Below are positions 6,360-12,048 of a stretch of 13,126 nucleotides of DNA, piece by piece. The stretch is taken from NCBI GenBank assembly GCA_013042825.1, contig JABDPL010000108.1, positions 1-13,126 of the forward strand, read 5' to 3'. Position 1 is the first letter of the stretch. Each line of letters opens with the position of its first letter. Source of the stretch: Flavobacteriaceae bacterium. Lineage in GTDB: Bacteria > Bacteroidota > Bacteroidia > Flavobacteriales > Flavobacteriaceae. A program made the translations under genes and the position numbers. The notes under the pieces are model-generated. The model worked only from the letters and a program-made list of their open reading frames with translations. It did no database searches and was not told the DNA's origin.

Positions 6360-7463
6360 ATGCCTGGAAAGGCCAAAAAACGAACAGTTATGCAAACTAT
6401 TACTAAAATCATGACGATCCTTGTCCTCACCATCGGGTTGGGATCATCCTATGCACAGGACAGTACAAGTGCAGCTCAATCTTTTAAAATTCAAGTCCTT
6501 GAAAAACAAAAGGAACAGATCAAAGCAGAAGAACGCGATCAGTTGAAATTTGCGGTGGAAGCGATTAACAAGCGTTTGGAAAATGGCGAAATAAGCGCAG
6601 AAGAAGCTGAGCGCTTAAAGAATCTCGCTGCGGAGAAGCATGCGGCCAATATAGAGAACCGTATTGCCATAGTCGATAATAAAATTGCCTTGTTAAAGCG
6701 AAATGCTGAAGAGGAGGTGGGCGAAGATGATTATGACGGATTTACCATCCGGATTGGCAAGGACGATGGTGATGACAAGTACATTCATATTGGGCCAGGC
6801 GATAATAAACCGAGAAGATACGACAGGCGTACGACCAGTGATCTGGTGTTTGCCATCGGGTTCAATAATGCCCTGATCGATGGTCAGGATCTCGATGATT
6901 CTCCTTATAAGCTGGCCGGATCGGGATTTGTTGAGCTCGGCTGGGCATGGAAAACCCGGCTTCTTGAAAACTCCAATGCCATTCGGTTGAAATATGGATT
7001 TTCACTGATGTGGAATAAGTTGGATATCAAGGATAATCAATATTTCGTTCGTGACGGGGATAATGTCATACTGGAGGAATTTCCGATCGACCTCAAAAAA
7101 GCCAAATTCAGGACAACAAATCTGGTCTTTCCAGTACACTTCGAATTCGGTCCTTCAAGAAAGATTGAGCGGGACACCTACTACAGGTATAGTACCAGGG
7201 ATCAGTTTAAGATCGGGCTTGGAGGTTATGCCGGATTTAACCTGGGGACTCTTCAGAAATTAAAATACAGATCGGAAGGAAGGAATGTGAAAGACAAGAT
7301 CAAAGGGGGTTACAATACAACGGAATTCGTTTACGGACTTAGTGGCTATATTGCCTTCGATGATATTGCTTTATATGTGAAGTATGATCTGTCGCCTATT
7401 TTTAAGAACCAGGATATCGAGCAAAATAATATTTCAGTCGGATTGCGCTTCGATGTTGATTAG
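6360..7463 (+). CDS. Secreted outer-membrane beta-barrel protein with helical periplasmic domain
   Basis: A 367-residue protein of no named family. It has a signal peptide (residues 1-32, hydrophobic core about 18-30, likely cleavage after SSYA). A charged helical, probably coiled-coil segment (about 42-118) includes LENGEISAEEAERLKNLAAE, which resembles a SHOCT-like helical hairpin. An acidic linker (119-145) and a C-terminal half rich in alternating aromatic strands (about 160-367) follow, typical of an outer-membrane barrel (for example FVELGWAWKTRLL, LYVKYDLSPIF, NISVGLRFDVD). ATG 6360 has a favourable A-rich leader (ATAATCAAAA). ATG 6390 also leaves a usable signal peptide. It lies 27 nt after the putative anti-sigma gene and is probably co-transcribed. 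It may be a regulon output, or a sensor touching the anti-sigma periplasmic domain. Neither is proven. Confidence 0.75.
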   Translation: MPGKAKKRTVMQTITKIMTILVLTIGLGSSYAQDSTSAAQSFKIQVLEKQKEQIKAEERDQLKFAVEAINKRLENGEISAEEAERLKNLAAEKHAANIENRIAIVDNKIALLKRNAEEEVGEDDYDGFTIRIGKDDGDDKYIHIGPGDNKPRRYDRRTTSDLVFAIGFNNALIDGQDLDDSPYKLAGSGFVELGWAWKTRLLENSNAIRLKYGFSLMWNKLDIKDNQYFVRDGDNVILEEFPIDLKKAKFRTTNLVFPVHFEFGPSRKIERDTYYRYSTRDQFKIGLGGYAGFNLGTLQKLKYRSEGRNVKDKIKGGYNTTEFVYGLSGYIAFDDIALYVKYDLSPIFKNQDIEQNNISVGLRFDVD

Positions 7464-7497
7464 AGATGTGACCTAATTCAGACGTCAAAAAGTCTTA

Positions 7498-8127
7498 TCA
7501 CTGACTGGCTAAAGTAGAAGTGACTTTAGGTCTTTTGTCCAGGGCAAACAACAGGCCAATCTCGGTTATGCTGCTGTTATAACCGAGGTTGGGTTCATTT
7601 AACCCGGCATTAGAAACGTGCCGTATACCGCTTCTGATATCTATTCTTAAACCCTTTAACTCATAGGTCAGGCCTATACCCAAACCATTGGAAAAACCTA
7701 AGCCTTTTTTCATACGTGAGGTGAAATGATCATTGTAAAGCGGGCCTGTACTACCCACGAAATATGCGCTCAATGAACTCGAGAGATACCAGCGCGATAA
7801 TAATCCCAAGACCAGTGCGTATTCATTTATATAGTGCATTACGCTCTGGTCTGTTGCTGCTTCAATTTCTCTGAATTTTACCTGAAAATACGTGGGTTCG
7901 AGTATACCTTCAAGTCGCCAGGATGATTTTCCAAGTAATCTTTTATTCAGAACTAATTTGAAAGCATTATAATCGTAGAAATACGTATCACTACCCAAAA
8001 GACGGCCATCGGCCGACCCATATCCAAAGGCCACGCCAAAATTCATATCCTCAGAATTTTGACAAACAACAATCCCGCTGAATAATCCCAAGAATATAAT
8101 ATGAAAAGCAATAGCGCGAATTCTCAT
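7498..8127 (-). CDS. PagL-like lipid A deacylase / acyloxyacyl hydrolase homologue
   Basis: A 209-residue outer-membrane barrel protein with a signal peptide (about 1-22, hydrophobic core 7-21, VVCQ at its end). The signature RHVSNAGLNEPNLGYNSS (169-186) matches the PagL family, whose members remove the 3-O acyl chain of lipid A in the outer membrane. By spacing to Pseudomonas PagL as I recall it, H170 and S172 fit the catalytic His126 and Ser128, and N180 the oxyanion Asn136. The position of Glu140 is N184. The next Glu is E189. The fold is thus kept but one triad residue is not where expected, so activity is uncertain. It converges on the barrel gene at 6360-7463 with 34 nt between the stops and is the only reverse gene in that part. 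No clear promoter was found upstream. Confidence 0.78.
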   Translation of the reverse strand: MRIRAIAFHIIFLGLFSGIVVCQNSEDMNFGVAFGYGSADGRLLGSDTYFYDYNAFKLVLNKRLLGKSSWRLEGILEPTYFQVKFREIEAATDQSVMHYINEYALVLGLLSRWYLSSSLSAYFVGSTGPLYNDHFTSRMKKGLGFSNGLGIGLTYELKGLRIDIRSGIRHVSNAGLNEPNLGYNSSITEIGLLFALDKRPKVTSTLASQ

Positions 8128-8384
8128 AATCCCTCATTCGAGCAAGTAAGCACAATGATGATGCGGGACCTTAACGCTATTAATCGGAGATAATTAAATG
8201 TTTCAAACTCAAATTAAATTACAAAAAATTCCTGTTCTATTCAAATTATGCGGTTGAATATCCCTATTAAGAGGCTAAACGGTTGATCTGAAAGGTATTG
8301 AATGTATAAAAAAGATAAGCTAAAAAGAGAATTTATACGGTTGGCATCGCCAAGGGATTAATTTATTTTCCCATTAGTTTTCGT

Positions 8385-8392
8385 TACATTTA
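8385..8392 (+). promoter_or_regulatory. Possible -7 element for dnaG
   Basis: TACATTTA differs from TAnnTTTG only in the last base. It is the best candidate upstream of dnaG and predicts a start near 8398-8400, giving a leader of about 37 nt that would begin at the hairpin at 8400-8417. No TTTG is present at the -33 position, so the call is tentative. Confidence 0.38.
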
Positions 8393-8399
8393 CAAGACG

Positions 8400-8417
8400 T
8401 TCCTGCCTCGGCGGGAA
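8400..8417 (+). repeat. GC-rich hairpin in the dnaG leader
   Basis: TTCCTGCC (8400-8407) pairs with GGCGGGAA (8410-8417), eight complementary positions including one T-G wobble. Sterically this means a 7-bp stem closed by the tetraloop CTCG. It sits 18 nt before the dnaG TTG start, in otherwise AT-rich DNA. If dnaG transcription begins near 8400 the hairpin is the very 5' end of the mRNA and could protect it or limit translation. It is not followed by a clean T run, so I do not call it a terminator. Confidence 0.55.
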
Positions 8418-8435
8418 TTTATATCTTGTATAGAA

Positions 8436-10388
8436 TTGATTTCGAAGTCCACCATAGATAAAGTATTTGAAGCCGCTCGCGTTGAAGAGGTTATCGGGGA
8501 TTTTGTCAACCTTAAAAAATCCGGCAGTAACTTCAAGGGACTAAGTCCGTTTACAGATGAACGCAGCCCGAGTTTTATGGTGTCTCCCGTAAAACAGATC
8601 TGGAAGGATTTTTCGAGTGGCAAAGGCGGCACAGTGGTTTCATTCCTCATGGAACACGAACATTTTACTTACCCGGAGGCCATTAAATATCTGGCTAAGA
8701 AATACAATATCGAGGTTGAAGAAACCCAATTGTCTTCAGAGGATAAAGAAAAGGCCAATGAAAGGGAAAGCCTTTATCTGGTTACCGAATTTGCGAATAA
8801 TTATTTTCAAAAAGTATTGCAGGAAACCGACCAGGGCCGGTCTATCGGCCTGGGCTATTTCAAGGAACGCGGATTTACTGGTGAAACTATTGAAAAGTTT
8901 CAATTGGGTTATGCGCTGGATCAATGGGAGGCATTTACCAATAATGCACTCAATAAAGGTTATCAGCTGGAGTTTCTGGAAAAGACCGGACTCACTATAG
9001 TAAAGGATGACAGAAAATTCGATCGATTCAAAGGCCGTGTGATCTTTCCCATCCATAGCATGTCGGGTCGGGTTCTGGGTTTTGGTGGCCGAATCCTGAA
9101 GCAGGACAAACGAGCCGCAAAGTACCTGAATTCCCCGGAAAGCGATATCTACCATAAAAGCAAGGTTCTTTATGGCATCTATTATGCCAAGCAGAGCATA
9201 GCCAAAGAGGATAATTGTTTCCTGGTTGAAGGCTATACCGATGTCATTCAAATGCATCAATCCGGGATAAAAAATGTGGTTGCCTCTTCAGGAACTGCTT
9301 TGACTCCCGATCAGATCCGACTGGTTAATCGATTAACCAAGAACATAACTGTGCTGTTTGATGGTGATGCTGCAGGAACCCGCGCCTCCTTACGCGGGAT
9401 CGACCTTATCCTGGAACAGGGGATGAATGTCAAGGTTTGTGCTTTCCCGGAAGGGGAGGACCCCGATAGTTTTGCACGTAAAAACAGTTTTGAGGAATTG
9501 AGTTTATTTCTCGAGGAACAGGCCGTTGATTTTATACAGTTCAAGGCTTCCCTTCTTTTCGAGGAAACCAGGAATGATCCCATAAAAAAAGCTGAGACCA
9601 TAAGGGATATAGTAAATAGCATTGCCAAGATCCCGGATTATATAAAACGCGAGATCTATATCAGGGAATGTGCAAAGATCATGGATATAAGCGAGGAAGT
9701 GCTGTTCAGCACCCTGGCTCAGATCGAAAATAAGGCACGAAAGGAATCCGACCGGAAATATAAAGTACAGCGCAAGCAGTTTGAGGTCATCAAGAAATCT
9801 CCCGAAACCCCTAAGGTTAATGTTCAATATGAGCTGGAACGAAAGATCATCGAGATCTTACTGCTTTACGGCAATCGAAAGGAACAGTTTGAGGATCTGC
9901 AGCTTCAGGAAGATGAAGATGGCGAACTCGTTCTTGAACCGGTGGTTCAGGAGTACAAGGTATTTGAAAAGATATATCTCGATCTGCATGAGGATGAGAT
10001 GGAATTCTCCAACTCTAACTTCAGGTCAATCTATTATGCCATAATCGATACCTTAAATCAGGACCCCGATTTTAAACTGAGTGAATTCATTGCTCAGGTC
10101 AAACCTGAAATTGCGAGCGAAATGACATCCATTTTAATGAATGAAGAGCGTTACAACCTTCATGATTGGGAACGCCGGAGTATCTATCCCAAGCCCAAGG
10201 ATGTGAGTGTTGCTCAATTGGTAAACGAGACTATTCTCAGCCTGAGGTGTTTTCTTATCGATCAGAAGGTAAATGATTTCAAACAGGAAACCCTGACGGG
10301 TAAATCTAATAAGGGTGTACTTGAGGATGTGCTGAATTATTCAAACTTAAAAATGCTTCTAAGCCGGAAGTTAAATCGCGTCTTGTGA
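8436..10388 (+). CDS. dnaG: DNA primase DnaG with a degenerate zinc ribbon
   Basis: A 650-residue replicative primase that makes RNA primers at the fork and works with the DnaB helicase. Order: zinc-ribbon-like domain (1-about 95), RNA-polymerase core with RFKGRVIFPI (197-206) and GFGGR (215-219), TOPRIM domain (about 258-345) with EGYTD (265-269; Glu265 catalytic), the DGD pair D309/D311 (LFDGDAAGTR) and GEDPDSF (340-346), then a long helical C-terminal region expected to bind helicase. Gap-free comparison with the CPFH...FHCFGCG pattern of typical primases puts S37, T40, D58 and S61 at the four zinc ligands, so the site is lost while the surrounding SPSFMVSP...Q motif is kept. The start is TTG 8436: no ATG is in frame nearby, and MISKSTIDKVFEAARVEEVI fits the family N-terminus. 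The stop touches the stop of the convergent regulator gene. Confidence 0.95.
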   Translation: MISKSTIDKVFEAARVEEVIGDFVNLKKSGSNFKGLSPFTDERSPSFMVSPVKQIWKDFSSGKGGTVVSFLMEHEHFTYPEAIKYLAKKYNIEVEETQLSSEDKEKANERESLYLVTEFANNYFQKVLQETDQGRSIGLGYFKERGFTGETIEKFQLGYALDQWEAFTNNALNKGYQLEFLEKTGLTIVKDDRKFDRFKGRVIFPIHSMSGRVLGFGGRILKQDKRAAKYLNSPESDIYHKSKVLYGIYYAKQSIAKEDNCFLVEGYTDVIQMHQSGIKNVVASSGTALTPDQIRLVNRLTKNITVLFDGDAAGTRASLRGIDLILEQGMNVKVCAFPEGEDPDSFARKNSFEELSLFLEEQAVDFIQFKASLLFEETRNDPIKKAETIRDIVNSIAKIPDYIKREIYIRECAKIMDISEEVLFSTLAQIENKARKESDRKYKVQRKQFEVIKKSPETPKVNVQYELERKIIEILLLYGNRKEQFEDLQLQEDEDGELVLEPVVQEYKVFEKIYLDLHEDEMEFSNSNFRSIYYAIIDTLNQDPDFKLSEFIAQVKPEIASEMTSILMNEERYNLHDWERRSIYPKPKDVSVAQLVNETILSLRCFLIDQKVNDFKQETLTGKSNKGVLEDVLNYSNLKMLLSRKLNRVL

Positions 10389-11018
10389 TCAGTTCAGGTC
10401 CAGATGTCTGGCCTGGTTGATGAGATCTACCAGGTTGGTGACATTGAGTTTTTTCATGAGCCTGGCTTTATAGGTGCTCACGGTTTTCTCATTGATGTTG
10501 AGTTCGGCGGCGATCTCTTTGTTCTTTCTTCCTGAAGATAACAGCTTGAGAACTTCTATCTCCCGCATCGAAAGCTTCTTATACAGTTTACTGGGCTTAT
10601 TTCCGCGCTCGTCGAAGGCCAGACGCTGCGCCAGTTCGTTACTTATATAAATTCCACCGCTGTAAACCTTATGGATGGCGTCCTTTATGGTCTGGGTGCT
10701 TACCGTTTTGGTCAGGTAGCCGGATGCGCCGGCTTTTATTGTGCTTACCGCATAGATCTCTTCGGGATGTGAGCTGAACATGATGACCTTTACATCGTTA
10801 TATTCCTTTTTTAATGTACGAAGAGCGGTAATGCCATTCAATTCAGGAAGGTCGATCTCTGAAAGAACAACATCAACATGTGTTCGGCCAACAAAATCGA
10901 ATAATTCCTTACCTGTGGTAACGCTGCCAATTACCTGAATATCGGGGGAGGACTCAAAAAGCATTTTAAGCCCAGTTCTAATAATGGGATGATTATCTGC
11001 TACCAATACATTGATCAT
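10389..11018 (-). CDS. Orphan LuxR/NarL-family response regulator with Glu at the phospho-site
   Basis: A 209-residue two-domain regulator: receiver domain (1-about 120) and LuxR-type helix-turn-helix (about 147-205; LSMREIEVLKLLSSG, then NKEIAAELNINEKTVSTYKA with recognition helix near 178-191). In the receiver the acidic pocket is D8-N9 rather than D-D. The block that in NarL reads DLILLDLNMPGMNG reads DVVLSEIDLPELNG, so the phosphorylated Asp is Glu54. S82/S83 and K104 (GYLTK) keep the remaining switch positions. No histidine kinase gene is nearby. Family knowledge says Asp-to-Glu at this site prevents normal phosphorylation and sometimes mimics the active state, so I infer phosphate-independent control. 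The gene is convergent with dnaG with no base between the stops, and has its own 132-nt upstream region containing two dyads. Targets are unknown. Confidence 0.92.
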   Translation of the reverse strand: MINVLVADNHPIIRTGLKMLFESSPDIQVIGSVTTGKELFDFVGRTHVDVVLSEIDLPELNGITALRTLKKEYNDVKVIMFSSHPEEIYAVSTIKAGASGYLTKTVSTQTIKDAIHKVYSGGIYISNELAQRLAFDERGNKPSKLYKKLSMREIEVLKLLSSGRKNKEIAAELNINEKTVSTYKARLMKKLNVTNLVDLINQARHLDLN

Positions 11019-11057
11019 AACAGAGGCGGTTTAATTAACATTAACTGCTATAAATGA

Positions 11058-11070
11058 ACGATTTTATCGT
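11058..11070. promoter_or_regulatory. Small dyad upstream of the response regulator
   Basis: A perfect inverted repeat ACGAT-TTT-ATCGT, 40 nt before the regulator start codon on the reverse strand. It could be a protein-binding half-site pair or a leader hairpin. Short size makes chance likely. Confidence 0.3.
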
Positions 11071-11084
11071 CCTTTTAACTCTTG

Positions 11085-11096
11085 AGGGATATCCCT
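11085..11096. promoter_or_regulatory. 12-bp perfect palindrome, possible operator
   Basis: AGGGATATCCCT is fully self-complementary and lies 67 nt upstream of the response-regulator start. It sits between that gene and the nadE terminator. A palindrome without a loop is better suited to a dimeric DNA-binding protein than to an RNA hairpin. Autoregulation by the LuxR-type product is one option. No second copy was seen in the window; 8258-8265 (ATATCCCT) matches only one side. Confidence 0.35.
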
Positions 11097-11101
11097 AAAG
11101 T

Positions 11102-11134
11102 AAAAAAAAAAAACTTGCCTTTAGGTAAAATGGC
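11102..11134 (-). terminator. Probable terminator of nadE
   Basis: On the reverse strand, 17 nt past the nadE stop, GCC-(A)-TTT pairs with AAA-GGC around the loop TACCT (forward 11117-11134). AAG and then a run of 12 T (forward A-run 11102-11113) follow. The stem is short with one bulge, but the very long T tract and position support a terminator protecting the response-regulator promoter region from nadE readthrough. Confidence 0.55.
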
Positions 11135-11150
11135 ATATGAAATTACTTTT

Positions 11151-11939
11151 TCATTTCAATTTCGGCGGAATTACACAGATTGGAATAGGATTCATTTTGT
11201 GTTTATTGGCCGTGTTAAATCGTTTGAAGATCTTAAACACTTCATGATTCCTGCCGTCAAAATCGTCAGCAGATTTCCCTTGGTCGTTCATGGCCATCGC
11301 CCATTCCAGTTCATCATAGCTTGCCCCGATCTGGTCTTCATCGGTGCGATCGTCGCCCCAGAGCCCGTCGGTAGGAGCAGCCTCCATTATGGACTTGCTT
11401 ACACCCAGCTGCTCACCCAGTTTATAAACCTCAGATTTCAATAAGTCGGCAATGGGGCTCAAATCTACCCCGCCATCACCATATTTGGTGAAAAAGCCCA
11501 CACCGAAATCTTCCACCTTATTACCCGTTCCAACAACAAGATACCCGTGAAAAGCAGCAAAATAATACAGGGAAGTCATGCGCAGCCTGGCTCTTGTGTT
11601 GGCTAATGACATAAAGCGTTGTTCTTCATCTTCAACCGGAGGAAAAGCATCAACCAGGCTATCGAAAACAGTTGTGAGCTGAACTGTAGTCATCCTGACG
11701 TTTTCATGATTAGCCATCAGCCAATCGATATGTTTGAATGCGCGATTTACCTGCGAGGGGGACTGATGTATGGGCATTTCCAAGCAAAGCACATCAAGAC
11801 CGGTTTTTGCACAAAGGGATGAGGTTACAGCCGAATCTATTCCACCGGAAACACCAACAACAAATCCCTTTATTCCCGCATTTGTGGCATAATCTTTCAA
11901 CCACTTCACTATATAATCGACTACTTCTGCGGTTTTCAT
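11151..11939 (-). CDS. nadE: Ammonia-dependent NAD+ synthetase
   Basis: A 262-residue cytoplasmic enzyme that amidates nicotinic acid adenine dinucleotide to NAD+ using ATP and ammonia, the last step of NAD synthesis. The ATP-pyrophosphatase loop SGGIDS is at 31-36 (within GFVVGVSGGIDSAVTSSL). Later family blocks are GTGNKVEDFGVGFFTKYGDGG, DLSPIADLLKSEVYKL and APTDGLWGDDRTDEDQIGASYDELE. There is no N-terminal nitrilase/glutaminase domain, so it is the short ammonia-using form (E. coli NadE is 275 residues) rather than the large glutamine-using form. The C-terminus, HKMNPIPICVIPPKLK, is of the usual kind. It is divergent from gldB with a 109-nt shared upstream region, and ends at its own terminator. 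Confidence 0.95.
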   Translation of the reverse strand: MKTAEVVDYIVKWLKDYATNAGIKGFVVGVSGGIDSAVTSSLCAKTGLDVLCLEMPIHQSPSQVNRAFKHIDWLMANHENVRMTTVQLTTVFDSLVDAFPPVEDEEQRFMSLANTRARLRMTSLYYFAAFHGYLVVGTGNKVEDFGVGFFTKYGDGGVDLSPIADLLKSEVYKLGEQLGVSKSIMEAAPTDGLWGDDRTDEDQIGASYDELEWAMAMNDQGKSADDFDGRNHEVFKIFKRFNTANKHKMNPIPICVIPPKLK

Positions 11940-11974
11940 AAGTGTTTTTTCTTATTTGTTTTTCCTAAGATCAG

Positions 11975-11994
11975 TACCTTTGTCAGCAAAATTA
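11975..11994. promoter_or_regulatory. Face-to-face -7 elements for nadE and gldB
   Basis: The forward strand carries TACCTTTG (11975-11982), an exact TAnnTTTG box for gldB. The reverse strand carries TAATTTTG (forward 11987-11994), an exact box for nadE. The two are separated by 4 bp, so the 20-bp block has the symmetric form TAnnTTTG-N4-CAAAnnTA. A TTTG at 11955-11958 (16 nt ahead of the forward box) could serve as the gldB -33 element, though the spacing is slightly short. Leaders would be about 60 nt for gldB and about 40 nt for nadE. Confidence 0.6.
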
Positions 11995-12048
11995 CGGCAA
12001 TAGGATAATTAAAGAAAATTAAGTGCGTTATTCCTTTTTTAGACTTTC

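Larger units (their letters stand above)
8128..8435. other. 308-nt intergenic region between divergent pagL-like gene and dnaG
   Basis: An AT-rich stretch with no supported gene. It must hold the reverse promoter of the PagL-like gene and the forward promoter of dnaG. On the reverse strand only weak -7-like boxes occur (for example TTAATTTG, forward 8210-8217). A perfect dyad TTGGC-ATC-GCCAA (8341-8353) is followed by AT-rich TTAATTTATTTT, a shape that could end a short forward RNA, but I see no promoter for one. The dnaG -7 candidate (8385-8392) and a second hairpin (8400-8417) lie at the right end. Two 19-codon ORFs (8198-8257 and 8302-8361) have no support. Confidence 0.6.

Noticed and set aside
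7464..7497. Bidirectional terminator between the barrel gene and the PagL-like gene
   Set aside because: The best pairing is only AGAC with GTCT around an 8-nt loop, too weak to call.
8198..8257. 19-codon ORF starting with ATG in the region before dnaG
   Set aside because: Too short, no promoter or ribosome-binding signal, ordinary AT-rich composition and no recognised family.
8302..8361. 19-codon basic ORF (MYKKDKLKREFIRLASPRD)
   Set aside because: Lysine/arginine richness is easily produced by A-rich DNA; no start signals and no recognised family. The end overlaps the 8341-8353 dyad.
8341..8364. Dyad TTGGC-ATC-GCCAA followed by an AT-rich stretch as the end of a small RNA
   Set aside because: Only a 5-bp stem, the T run is interrupted, and no forward promoter is visible between 8128 and 8340.
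8736..9260. Reverse 174-codon ORF inside dnaG
   Set aside because: Fully antisense to conserved primase core and TOPRIM sequence; no recognisable domain.
11102..11113. A12 homopolymer as a phase-variation tract
   Set aside because: It is outside any coding frame and is better explained as the T tract of the reverse-strand nadE terminator.
11082..11444. Forward 120-codon ORF overlapping the 3' part of nadE
   Set aside because: It is antisense to a clear nadE, begins across the palindrome and the A12 run, and shows no domain. It is a shadow frame.
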